From Adiantum capillus-veneris (lineage: Eukaryota; Streptophyta; Polypodiopsida; Polypodiales; Pteridaceae), in the NCBI GenBank assembly GCA_014529385.2, contig CM043968.1, forward strand, positions 21,381,484 to 21,445,483: a DNA stretch of 64,000 nt, read 5' to 3'. Shown piece by piece: positions 47,512 to 60,940 of the stretch. Both the position numbers and the translations under genes were made by a program. The notes under the pieces are model-generated. The model did no database searches, was not told where the DNA came from, and saw only the letters and a program-made list of their open reading frames with translations. Numbering within the stretch: position 1 is the first letter of the stretch; every line of letters begins with the position of its first letter.

Positions 47512-47913
47512 ACAAGGTTTCTCTTTTCTTGCTCAAGAAGGGAGGTCCTCAAGCTAGCTATAAATGGTTGGTATTATTAATTGCATGTGAGTAAGTAGAA
47601 TAGGGATTTTTTAGCCTTGCAGTGTGCCTGCCTTCGTGCAGCTAACGGGGCATCACCGTTGAGCTATGGTCTTAATAGTGGAGTCCTACGGGGCTTTCCT
47701 ACGGCTTAACCACTATTGAGCTATTAGAAGCTTGACAGGAGCCGGTGCTATTTTGGTGTTGAACGACCCTCTCTTCTATTCCTTGCAATTAATGGTATTC
47801 GAGCCACGGATACAGTAGCTTGAGTGCTTTTTCTAAAGGGGTAAAGAGGAGTAGCAACTAGGTCTTGAAGTGCCAAAGTACACCTAAAAAGTTTACACCT
47901 AAAAGTTGTTAGA

Positions 47914-49212
47914 ATGGCTGACAATAGTAAAGAGAGTGAAATTAATGTTGATAGCTTTGATTTTGTGAATGAGCAAGCTACTAATGATGCCCTGATGATT
48001 GTTAACTATCTTGTTTCTAGGCTTCAACAAGCCATGGGCAATCCATCTCTTCAAAGTGAAGTGCAACGACAGCTCCGTGCTCATGGGATTCTCCAAGCTC
48101 ACCACCATGACGAGAGAACACTTAGGAAGCTTCCTTGTGAGACTTCCAAAAGAAGTCTCTCTCCGATTCGGGAAGAAGAAGAGAATCCATACGAAGGGCT
48201 CAAGAATTTACTTCTTGATGATGCATCTCCTTCCCAAAGGAGAACTCAAGATCCTCCACCGAAGGAACGAGAAAGAAGTGAGTCTCCCGCCACCTCGGCG
48301 GAGATGGCTCCACGAAGACGGCGGGCTAAACGCTTGCCATCACCACCAAAGCGGAGAAGACCATCGCACCCTTCTCCACACCATAATTCAAAGAGGGATG
48401 ATAAAAAGCAAGAGAAGAAAAAGGTGAGAAAGAGGACACCCTCTTCTCCATCTTCTTCATCCTCTTCCTCATATGAAAGTGATGGTGAAGACGACGAAGA
48501 TCAAGATAGGAAAAAGGCGAGAAAGAGGTCACCCTCTTCTCCACCTTCCTCAAATTCTTCACCTTCTGAAGAAAGTGATGGTGCAACCTTTGAACCATCA
48601 AAAAGAAGAGGCCATAGGGAATCCTATGCCGCTTGGAAGAGGTCTTCCAAGCTCAAGAAGTTCAAAGAGGGAGGGAAGAGCATCTCTTTCCTTACCTATG
48701 ATGGCACCTTTGGTGCTACGGACAATGTCTTGGCCTTTATCCAACAATTTGACGCGGCGTTTGGAGATGAGGGCTTCACGGAGTCCTCTAAGATACGCCA
48801 TGTAGCTATGCACTTTCAAAAGTCCTCCAGGCAATGGTGGTCTAGCCTACAAGCCAACGGTGAAGCTCTGCGAACATGGAAAGCTTGAAGAGCTTCCATT
48901 ATGAAGCAGTTTTTGGCCACCGATGCCAAAGACAAAGTAGTCACCGAATGGCGAAGCTTAAAGCTCTCTCCCAATGAATCCATCCACAAATATGTAGACA
49001 AGTTTTGGGACCTACAACTCAAAGCCACTGTCTTCAAAAAGTTGGATTTTGGAGAGCAAAAGCAACAATTTTGTGCGGGCTTAACCGAAGAAATGGCGGA
49101 GTATGTCAACTCCCAAAGGCCACGTACCATATCGGCGGTAATACACCATACTATGGTGGCCTCGCGAATCAATTTCCAAACGGGGGGTAAAAGAAATAAT
49201 AAGCCCCCGTAA
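47914..49212 (+). pseudogene. gag: Gypsy-2 gag
   Basis: Opens MADNSKESEINVDSFDF. It keeps the SR/Lys/Ser-rich extension and, unlike Gypsy-1, reads through the join into the capsid (TDNVLAFIQQFDAAFGDEGF). A TGA at 48886-48888 (TTA in Gypsy-1) cuts it. The remaining frame runs from 48901 to the TAA at 49210-49212 after RNNKPP, the same stop as in Gypsy-1. The Ser/acidic units are two related blocks, so the extension probably grew by internal duplication. Confidence 0.9.
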
Positions 49213-49577
49213 AACAAGGGTTCCAATGAGCCTAAGGGGAAGGACAATGTCCAAAAGTCTCCTAAGGGCAATTCCAACAAAGCTAAAGAGAAGGGAGTTT
49301 ACAAAGGAAAGAATAAACTCTCTCCTGAAGAGCTTGAGCGTTATCGTAAAGATAACCGGTGTTTCAAGTGCGGCGAACAAGGGCATGCGTACCGCGCTTG
49401 TCCCCAAAAGAACAACCGCCAAGATCCTCCTAGAGCTTCTTTGGTTGAAATCCAAGAGGAGGAGATTCATCAAACTCACCACAAAGGATCTCCTCTATGC
49501 CATGCTTGGGGAAAGGTAAGAGAACATGATGCTTTTATTCTCTTTGACCCTGGTTCTACTCACAATTTTATATCTAT
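48941..49577 (+). repeat. 637-bp tract identical to Gypsy-1 (11250-11886)
   Basis: I compared this tract base by base with the reverse complement of 11250-11886 and saw no difference. Differences resume at both ends (48940 and 49578). It covers the end of gag, the shared TAA, the zinc knuckle and the start of protease. Confidence 0.85.
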
Positions 49578-52500
49578 AGAACTGACCACCAAGCTAGGCA
49601 TACAAGCCTATGAGATGGGAGATGTTCTACCCGCATACAGTGCTTTCAAGGGGCAAGAAGCTTCAGTCACTCCCTTAATCGGGAAATTGAGGCTTCATGT
49701 CCAAAGCTATGTGGAGAAAGAGGACTTCTTTATCTCTCCTCTCAAGCATGAGGATATAATCCTAGGGGCACCATGGTTTGACCGCCTGGCTGCCAATGTT
49801 AAATTCCTTGAAAGGAGAATCTCCTTTAAGTTCAGGGAAAAAGGCATGTATATAGATGCTAAGGAAATGGGTAACACTATCCCCATTGTACATACACCAG
49901 CTTTCAACAAGTCAATAAAGAGCTCAACAAGAGGAGATTATGTGGCAAGTGCATGAGTTAGTTGAGAAGGGCATGGTTAGGCCTAGCTCATCTCCATTTT
50001 GCTCATGTGTGCTACTAGTGCAAAATAAAGACGGCACATATCATATGTGTGTCGACTATAGAGCACTAAATAAGATCACTATCAAGAATAGGTTTCTCGT
50101 TCCACGGGTAGAAGACCTATTTGATAAGCTACAAGGATCGACCTACTTCAGTAGGATTGACCTAAAAAGTGGCTATCATCAAATAAGGATAGTTGATCAA
50201 GACATGTAAAGACAACATTTCGCACCACATTTGGTCTTTACGAATACATTGTCATGCCTTTTGGCTTGACCAATGCACCAGCCACATTCAACTGCTTGAT
50301 GGAGAAGCTGTTCAGGCCTCATCGAACCTTCACTGGAGTGTTCTTTTATGATATTATCATCTACTTTGATTCATTAGACGAACACAAGCAACACCTCAAG
50401 GTAATATTTCAAGTTTTAAGAGAGAATAAACTTTAGGTTAATCGAAAGAAAAGTCTTGCAAGAGATTCAGTATTTAGGTCACATTATCTCTCAAGATGGC
50501 ATCCAAATGGATCCATCAAAGTTAGAGGTAATAAAAGGATGGACTAAACCAAAGAATCTTCATGAACTAAGAAGCTTTATAGGTATGTGTGCATACTATA
50601 GATGCTTCATAGAAAAGTTCTCACAAATTGCAGGACCATTACATGACCTAACAAAGAAAAGCGTTAGGTACACATGGTCTGCTAAGGAGAACAATGCTTT
50701 CGAAAAGCTTATCTCTCAACCTGTGCTTACATTACTGGATCTCTCAAAACCATTTGAGGTCCAATGTGATGCTTGTGGTGATTGTCTTGGAGCTGTTTTG
50801 CTTCAAGAAGGGCAGGCCATAGGCTATGAAAGTCGAAGGCTCGACCCTGTTGAGCAAGCTCTAGGCATATATGAAAAGGAACTCCTTGCAGTTCTACATG
50901 CCTTAGACTCATGGAAGCACTATTTATTGGGGACTCCTTTCATTCTGCGAACGGATCACCAAAGTCTTAAGTACTTCATGACACAGACCAAGCTCTCCGA
51001 CAAACAAATGAGGTGGGCAAATTTCCTTTCGCAATTTCATTTTCATATTGCTCATATTGCTGGCAAGCATAATCAAGTAGCTGATGCACTCTCAAGATGA
51101 CAAAGAGTGAATGCGGTTTCCATAGCAACTCACAATGATCTATCTTCAATGATATATGAGTATGCTATTGATCCCAATTTTAGAGATGTGATTTCAGTCC
51201 TTGCATTAAGGAAGAAAGAAGAACCATTTACTTTACAAGATGGTTATCTTCTCTACGGCAATAGACTATGTGTTACTAACTCACTACGTGAGAAAGTAAT
51301 GTATGAATCTCATGCTCCACTTATGCGGGGCATAGAGGGATTCAATATACCTTAAAGGGAATTGAAACATATTTCTATTGGCCTACCATGAAAGTGAACA
51401 TACAAGAGTATGCTTCTAAATGTGTGGTTTATCAAAAGACAAAATTTGATAGAGGGAAGCAACTTGGATTGCTTCAACCCTTGCCAATCCCTAATTCACC
51501 ATGGGAGAGCATATCCATGGATTTTATCTTTGGATTGCCTAAGTCTATCCATGGGAATACGGGAATATGGACGATAGTACACAGGTTTAGTAAACAAGCT
51601 CATTTTATACCTGTCAAAAAGACTATCAAAGCCCATCAAATGGCAACCCTCTTCATTTCACAAATTTTCAAGTACCATGGCTTGCCAATGTCCACAGTGT
51701 CGTATAGAGATCCTAGAATGACCACTAATTTCTCGAAGGGTCTCTTTGAGAATTTAGGAACAAGGCTAAACTTCTCTTCGGCCTATCATCCACAAACGGA
51801 TGGCCAAAGTGAAATAGCTAACCTAACAATTCTCGATCTACTAAAAGCATATGTAACGGAAGTAGATCAAAGATCCCAATGGGAGAAGTACTTATCCTTA
51901 GTGGAGTATGCTGACAATAACACTGTACATACTTCCACGGGAAAAGCACCTTTCGAGGTAATTGAGGGAAGATCAAAAAGTCCCTTGCTACTTAAGGTAC
52001 ATGGAAAGATCTTCGCTGATAGATGAGTATAGCCGAGACTTACAAGAATCTTTTCAAAAGATTAAGGATGCTATCTCTATCTCACAACAAAGGAAAAAGG
52101 CTGCTGCTGACAAGCACAGAAGAGCCCAAGCCTTTAAAGAAAACGATTGGGTCTTATTAAAATTTCCCAAGGCTCGATTAAGGCACACGACGGGCAAGAA
52201 TCCTACGGGACACCAAAAGTACTATGCTAAACTAGAAAAAAGGTACTATGGTCCCTTCCAGATTCTTAGGCCAATCAATGAGATGGCCTATCAACTCAAG
52301 TTGCCCAATCATTGGCTCATACACAATGCTTTCCATGTGAGCCTATTAAAGCCTTACAAAGGAGAGCCACCTCAAGAACCAACTACTGAAGACCCATAGG
52401 AGATCAAGGACCAAGAAGAGGTGCTGCAACCCGAGTCCATTCTCCGACATGAAGACAAGGTACTAAGAGGCGGTAAGACTATCCGACGATACCTTATTAA

Positions 52501-52645
52501 GTTTAAAAATTATCCTTTTGAAGATGCTAGATGGATGCAAAGCATACAATTAAAGGATAACCTAAACCTTGTCAATGCTTACAATGCTTCCAAGAGTAAG
52601 CAAATGTACAAAATGATAAAAATGAACAAAGTTCTTGTCTTATAA
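49213..52645 (+). pseudogene. pol: Gypsy-2 pol, many breaks
   Basis: Zinc knuckle (49361-49402), protease FDPGST, reverse transcriptase, RNase H, integrase and chromodomain-like end in the same order as Gypsy-1. Breaks seen: a deletion of about 242 bp at 49920-49925 with GAGCT at the junction, a one-base loss near 50206, TAG at 50434, a small deletion near 50450, TGA at 51098-51100, a frameshift near 51330, one near 52015 and a TAG at 52397-52399. The reverse-transcriptase catalytic FFDD reads FFYD (first Asp changed to Tyr). Confidence 0.9.
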
Positions 52646-52937
52646 GACTCTCTTTTTTCTTTATTGTGCACAAAAATGAAGTAGAATGCATGCTTAGATC
52701 AAGTTTGTGGAGACTACGTCTCCCAAACACCAAGTAGAGCTTGTCACTCTTCTATGGAAGATTGATAGGACTAATGTGCATACATGCTTGCGGCAGCCTC
52801 AGGCTCTCAAGCGCCAAATGGACTAGTCATCGATTGTGGAATGATGTCGTAGGGTAACATAGGGATCCTCTACCCGCTAAGAAAAGGACTCTTTAATATG
52901 CTTTATCTTCTCTACACCATAGTCGAGGACGACTATG

Positions 52938-52955
52938 ATTTCAAGAGAGAGGTAA
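52938..52955 (+). other. Gypsy-2 polypurine tract
   Basis: TTTCAAGAGAGAGGTAA directly before the 3' LTR, the same as in Gypsy-1. Confidence 0.75.
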
Positions 52956-54635
<1,680 letters not shown>

Positions 54636-54640
54636 TGACT
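54636..54640. repeat. Target-site duplication TGACT, right copy (Gypsy-2)
   Basis: Matches 45905-45909. Confidence 0.92.
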
Positions 54641-55289
54641 CTTGCAACAGCAATGCGCATAATGCATCAAACTTGACAACTTCTGGATTTCCTTGGGTCA
54701 TAAGTCTCCAAGTACTAGCAAAAGTCTGGTAAGAATTTGGTAAGGCATCAAGATTAGTTTGCACAAGGGAACTGCTTGAAATAACTTCAGCTGCAGAAAT
54801 AAGTTGCTCATTGATACCCTTGACACTAGCAAGGAAAGTGTCTATATCATCTTCCTCATGGATAATCTTCAACTCCAGCTCTTTACGCAGCAAAGCAATT
54901 TTAGCCTCATTGCGGCTTGCATAAAGACTTACTAGAATATCCCAAGCCTGTTTTGCAGATTTTGCTGAACGAATGTGAGGAACAATAGTGCACTTCACAA
55001 ACAACACAATCAATGCATGAGCCTGCGCATCCTTTACATCCCAGCGAGCTTGTTTTGCCGTAGGCAAAACAACTCTAATAGCAGCAATCCTTGCAGCAAG
55101 ACCTACAACATCCTCAACATCGCCTACATCCGCAGATCCAGGACGTACATCAATGCCCTGCACAATGTTCCAGAAGCCCTTTGACACAAGAACATGTTGC
55201 ATCATATAAGCCCACATAGGGTAGTTGTCCCCATCCAACCTGTCCTCAGCAACAAACATCTTGAACACATCTGTGTTGTTGTCAGCCAT
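54636..55289 (-). pseudogene. gag: Copia gag N-terminal part, interrupted by Gypsy-2
   Basis: Likely starts at the ATG at 55289 (MADNNTDVFKMFVAEDRLDG), since the preceding 21 codons are hydrophobic leader sequence. DGDNYPMWAYMMQHVL and NIVQG match the copia gag (UBN2/DUF4219-type) start. AWDILVSLYASRNEAKIALL, LDALPNSYQTFASTW and FDALCALLLQES follow. The frame is open up to the Gypsy-2 target site and resumes unbroken at 45909. Confidence 0.88.
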
Positions 55290-55637
55290 GGTAAATGCTG
55301 CACCTGATGTGAAAATTGCCCGAAAATAGGAGAAACAGAGCAGGAACAACACGTGCTATATAGCACAAACCGTAGAAGACTAAAAGGCACTTGTTATGCA
55401 GAAAACAACACTGACAAAAATTCGGCACAAAATGACGAAATCGCCTGTGCAGACCTGCTTGTAGTGAAAACGGAGGCTGAAATGAGCCCGAATCAGAAAT
55501 CTGAGCAGACTGAGCTCTATGAGCACACCCGAAATTGTTGTCGACCTGCACACACTTGCCAAAGCTCACTGAAATCGAAAAAAGCGAGCAGGTGTGTGCT
55601 GGAGCAGCTGGCGACTAAGCCCGGGAGGACGCAACCT
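55290..55637 (-). other. Copia leader
   Basis: Untranslated leader between primer-binding site and gag start. No other feature seen. Confidence 0.7.
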
Positions 55638-55649
55638 GCTTTGATACCA
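55638..55649 (-). other. Copia primer-binding site
   Basis: On the minus strand TGGTATCAAAGC, complementary to an initiator-Met tRNA end. The 5' LTR should adjoin it but is displaced by the 1957-bp insert. Confidence 0.85.
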
Positions 55650-55650
55650 A

Positions 55651-56771
55651 TGAGGCAAGCTTTTCCATGCATGGGAACCCCCCATCTATTTTTTTTCTTT
55701 TACCAAAAGTATTTCCTATTATATAAGTTACTTTTGATTTTTCTTCCCTTTTTCACAAACGTTTTAGCCTTAATTAAATAAATAAGACTTATGCTAATCA
55801 ATCACGATGTAGCATAAATAAGCTTTCTTTGTTGATCTCTTTTTTGACCTTAAATATTAAATATATATATTCTAAATTACATTATATATATATTTTAGTA
55901 TTTTCTAATATATTTTTCATGTATATATATTATTCCACCTTACCAAATATTTTATTCACTAGTTTTCATTTTCAAACCTCAACCCCACTTTCAAATTTCA
56001 ATAATACCTCCATCTAGATGATTGCCAATCTTTTCAAAACTCTAGGTCATGTTTTCATACACATGAAGGAGCTTACACTTGAAGGCAAGAGAGAAGTCCA
56101 CTCAAAGGGGACCACCAAAAGACCTTTGCAGCCACAAATAATACATTATTTGGCTGAATTTTTTAAGTAGAGAAGAATTCCGAATCTGAAGGAGTGTTCA
56201 ACATGAAAGATGTAGCTCGTGAGCTTAACATTTTTTTTAGAATTTTTGGAGTTATGAACGCGGAGCTATGATTTTTGTGGTGGACCCCAGTTTTCTCGTG
56301 TAGTGGTGACACAGGCCATCCCCAATTTTCTTCCCTCTAGAATGGCTATGGTTCTACAAGTCTTCAAGCATGATTACAAGAGACAAGGATCTTTTAATGA
56401 GGTCTTGGCTAGTTTAGAGTGATTCTATCACCATTTTTGGAGGATCCATCCTCATCAACAACTATCCACCTTCGACAACCTCTCTTATAAATTTCTTACC
56501 TCTCTCTTCTCTCCCTAATAAGCTTATGTCTAGCCAAAGCTAGACTATTGTAAATATCTCCTATCCTCTACATCCTACCCACATTCTCTCTTCTTCTCTC
56601 TCTCTCTATTGACTCTGGTATTTTAAATAATGAGGAGACAAGATGGGAGCCACAGTCACATGCACCCCATTTTCCTAGTCACCAGAGTGGGTCACTCACT
56701 TCAATTAGAAATATTGTTAAATCCTCTCCTCCTTCCCTATATAAGGAGGCCATGAGAGCTCACTTGGGGGA

Positions 56772-56827
<56 letters not shown>

Positions 56828-57607
56828 TCCATACACACCCTTGTGCTACATGCTTGTAGCATGAATCCTAATCACATAATCACAACACCATCACCATCAC
56901 CATGCACAAAAGATGAGCACCACACCTCCACACCACTTGTAATTAAGGGTTGAAAGCACAATTTCAAGAAGAAGAAGGGTGGACACACTCATGATATTCC
57001 TCGCCATCAACTCCCATCTCTCCATTATGCCTCCTACGATCTTGTTCCCTTCTCATCTTCTTGCCATACGCTACCTATTGTATTCATCTTCTGCAAGCAA
57101 TCAACACACTCCATCTTGGTGCCATACCTTGTGTCGCTTTGGATACATCTCATTGTGAGTATGGTATGCTTGTTCCTTGCCATTTTTTTTGCTTATGTTA
57201 AGGTGTGCGGATTCGCCACCATACACACTCACACTCTCTCTCCCTCTCATATTCCTATCATCTTGCTACTTCCATCTTGAGGTGTGCGGATTCGCCACCT
57301 CTTGTATGAGAAGTGAGCATACTCACAAGTTTCCCCGACCTCATTATCTTCCTTACTACATGCACGAGTAGCGAGCCCATTCTCACTAATTCACCACTCC
57401 TATCACCTTATTCTCCGACCACCCCATTCCACATTTGGGCATGGATCTTGAAATTGTTTTCCATGGCATGTTTCATTGTGTATATGTATGCGTCCTAGCC
57501 GCATATCTTGCTAGGTGGTGCCCCTATTGTGTATCCCCCATGATGAGGCCATTGTCCATAGTCTTGGTGTAGAGGCCATCGGGTCTATTTTTTGCTTCCG
57601 CTTCTCA
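55651..57607 (+). mobile_element. Probable solo LTR of another element (1957 bp)
   Basis: The insert begins TGAGGCAAGC and ends CTTCTCA (TG...CA), flanked by CCAA on both sides (55647-55650, 57608-57611; the full shared word is ACCAAT). It separates the copia primer-binding site from its LTR by exactly this length. A TATA box (CCTATATAAGGAGGCC, near 56742) lies about 56% along, fitting a U3-R boundary. It also contains a (CA)n tract (about 56773-56823) and two copies of GGTGTGCGGATTCGCCACC (about 57200 and 57280). No coding sequence is seen. The element family is unknown. Confidence 0.6.
56742..56757 (+). promoter_or_regulatory. TATA-box-like sequence in LTR-like insert
   Basis: TATATAAGG in a GC-richer context is the best core-promoter candidate of the insert. 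Confidence 0.4.
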
Positions 57608-57612
57608 CCAAT

Positions 57613-57839
57613 TGTTGGAATTAGGGTTGCAGAGAAACGCACACAGCTTGGAGGAGACAAAGGAAGCTCAAGGCACACAATAGAGAGTGTGTTTCTTAGT
57701 ATGCAATGGAAAGATAGATAGCCCTAGAGTGATGGGCGTATATACAATGCTAGGGGAAATAAACCTCCTAAAGAGGGAAAAAATGCCCCGACGGTCCTAG
57801 TGTGTTCACACACATCACTACCACATGTATATGGTAACA
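57613..57839 (-). repeat. Copia 5' LTR (227 bp)
   Basis: TGTTGGAATT...GGTAACA, with inverted TGTT/AACA ends, same length as the 3' LTR, about 96% identical by eye. Confidence 0.9.
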
Positions 57840-57844
57840 AGAAA
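57840..57844. repeat. Target-site duplication AGAAA, right copy (copia)
   Basis: Matches 42006-42010. Confidence 0.9.
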
Positions 57845-58340
<496 letters not shown>

Positions 58341-58413
58341 TTCTATTATCGTCCTGGGAGGTCAAATATGACCTATGGGACCAAATGAACATGTCACGTG
58401 GTGTGAGTGGAGT

Positions 58414-60720
58414 TCATAAGTGACTCTCGATGCTCAAAAATGGCTGAAATGAGCGTCGCAATAGAGAGTCCACATCGTGGTTGGGAGAGGAAGGTATGTA
58501 GGGAGAGCTCATGGCTGAATATATGGGGAAAAGAGGACCTAATGGGTCAAAAGCTGAGCACTCAAGTAGTGTGTGGTACTCACTCTCTCGCACTTGACGA
58601 GGGCATAAGGTGCAAAGTCGATGACACTCCTCGCCAGTGCCCCAACGTCCTGTCTCGCAGCGTAGAGAATGGGAGCTAAGACGAATGGAGGCAATGGTGC
58701 GGATCGCACTCAACGGGATGGGCTCAAGGATGTAGGAATGGGTTCGGTTACCTCGTTCTGAGAAGAAGAGAGATTTGTAGTTTGGGGCAACGTGTGTGGT
58801 GTAATGGCTGAAGCGAGAACCTCCGGATTTCTCCCAAGCCATGATACATTGGCGTTGTAAGAAGGCCTCATTAACTTGGGAGTCGATCGACGCATCCTTG
58901 ACCAAGTGACATGCATCCCATCTTCCAAACCATTTCTTGATATCAAGCATCCACCCCGAACTTAGTATTTTGCTCTTGCATGTCTTTTGAACCTTTTGAC
59001 TTGCTTCATATGCGATTCTAGGAAGTCGATGCAAAGGGCTACGTTGTGTCTTACGCATGTACTCCACAACCCTTTCCATGCCCAAGACCTCAATGGGAAG
59101 CGATCCGGACTCAAGAAGTAAGAGCATGTAGGGTGTTTGTGTCTTGACTTGGAGAAAGTTGGTGAGAAAACGCTTTTGGACATTCTCAAACTCTTTCCAA
59201 GTAGACTTCCTGATGCTTCCACCCCACACCTCCACTCCATAAAGAAGCACCGGTGTCACCAATGTGTCAAAGAGGTACTTTTTGAGAGCCCAACACTTGA
59301 TCTCTCCTGCATTGCACATGTTCTCAAATGCATAATAAGCCCTCTTTCCGACTTCCAAGCGACTCATTGCACAATCCTTCCATTTATGATTGGATGGAAC
59401 CTCAAGGCCAAGGTACTTGAAGTGATCTACCACTTCAAGTTTCTCATTGTTGTATACAATGCATGGATTTTCGTCATTGAGGGTCTTTACAAGCATAACC
59501 TTGGTTTTGGATCCATTCACGATCAGCCCGCTATGTAGGCAAAAGCGTTCCAAGACACTCATAAGCTTTTGTGCATCTTCTAAGGTATGTGCCAAGAGCA
59601 CTACATCATCGGCATAAAGCAAAAGCATGATCACCGCATTTCCAATCTTAACCTCTTCTATGCCTTCTTGCTGCATAAAATCAAGAACCATGTATTCCAA
59701 TTCATCAATGAGTAGCCCAAAGAGGGTTGGGGAAAGTGGGCATCCTTGTTTGACACCAATAGTGCTTGCAAAAAATTCTGAAATTCCATCTCCCATACGT
59801 AATCGACATATCACTTTTTGGTAGATGCGAAAGACTGCATGCATAAATTCTCTCGGCACTTGAAGGCTTTGCATACGTCTCCAAAGATTTCCTCGCGGTA
59901 CCATGTCAAAAGCTTTCTTGAAATCCACAAAGCAACAATACAACTTTTTTCCTTTCAATCGAGACGCTTCCATAAGAACTCGAAGAGTGACAAGGTGATC
60001 AATAGTGCTATGATGCTTTCGAAAACTTGCTTGGCCAAGCGCACGTTTGCCATTCTTTTCAGCCCATTCACTTATCTTCATCTCCATGATACATCCAAAT
60101 AACTTTGCCATCAAAGAACCAACCATTATAGTGCGATAGTTGTTCACATTGTTTACATCTCCTCCTTTGTGCAAAGGTTTGATCCAATTTGCACTCCAAT
60201 CATGAGGCATGCCATACTGAAGTGCAAGGTTAAACATATCGCATATCCAATATCGTGTTTTCTTTCTTGTCCATTAAATCATTTCAGCCTTGACACCTTG
60301 AAGGTCACCTGCCTTGCGAGTAGCAAGTTTCTCAAGCGCACGGCATACATCTTCAATGGTAAAGAAGGGAGACATAAATGGAAGGGAGCTACAACCCTCC
60401 ATCTTATCAACATTGGGTTGCTCATAGAGGTTCTTACAATGCATATACATATCCTCAAGAGTCAAGTCACCAAAGCTCTCAACGCGCTTGCCTTTTAGAT
60501 TTTGCCACATGCATGTGCTTTCTCTTGTGCTAAAAGAAGTTGTTTTTCGACTTCCCACCTTCTCCTCTTCTTTTGAACAAGTGCTTTGTATGTGTGTGAA
60601 CATTCCAAGTAAACTTCCTTGTCTTTGATTGCATCCAATCTTAGCAAGTGTTTTCAGGCTTGACTACATTCCATGTCAAACCATTTCTTCTTGGTGCTAC
60701 CCTTCTTAGACCTTTTGCAA
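58414..60720 (-). pseudogene. LINE (non-LTR retrotransposon) reverse transcriptase, 5'-truncated
   Basis: A 607-codon open frame (60237-58414) holds the non-LTR reverse transcriptase: FVDFKKAFD (residues 103-111), GVKQGCPLSPTLFGLLIDEL (161-180), YADDVVLL (208-215), and FKYLGLEV in the thumb. The C-terminal region ends with a Cys/His finger, CTLCPRQVRESEYHTLLEC (CX2CX9HX4C), as in many LINE ORF2 proteins. Upstream, one TAA (60274-60276) separates a further 109 codons with the fingers region (DLTLEDMYMHCKNLYEQP, FTIEDVCRALEKLATRKAGD). KKWFDMECSQA near 60690 is the linker that normally follows the endonuclease. No endonuclease or ORF1 is found, so the copy is truncated. No RNase H is seen. Confidence 0.9.
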
Positions 60721-60811
60721 GACATGTGTTTCGCCGAAAAGCATTCCTTCGCACAAAAGAAAATTACTTCTTTGAAAAATTTCCACTTGCATTCTAATGT
60801 TGGGCTCCCTT

Positions 60812-60870
<59 letters not shown>

Positions 60871-60940
60871 CATCCACTAATAAATGTGTTATGGGCTTTA
60901 ACAATATCAATTTCCCAATGCATTTGCACATAAAGTCACT
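60721..60940. repeat. LINE linker remnant and (GA)n tract
   Basis: A GA microsatellite (about 60819-60868) breaks the upstream part of the LINE. KCKWKFFKEVIFFCAKECF-like sequence before it may be further linker. Confidence 0.5.

Noticed and set aside
55651-57607. Part of a 2.2-kb native copia LTR
   Set aside because: The opposite LTR is only 227 bp with matching inverted ends and TSD, and this stretch has its own flanking CCAA repeats.
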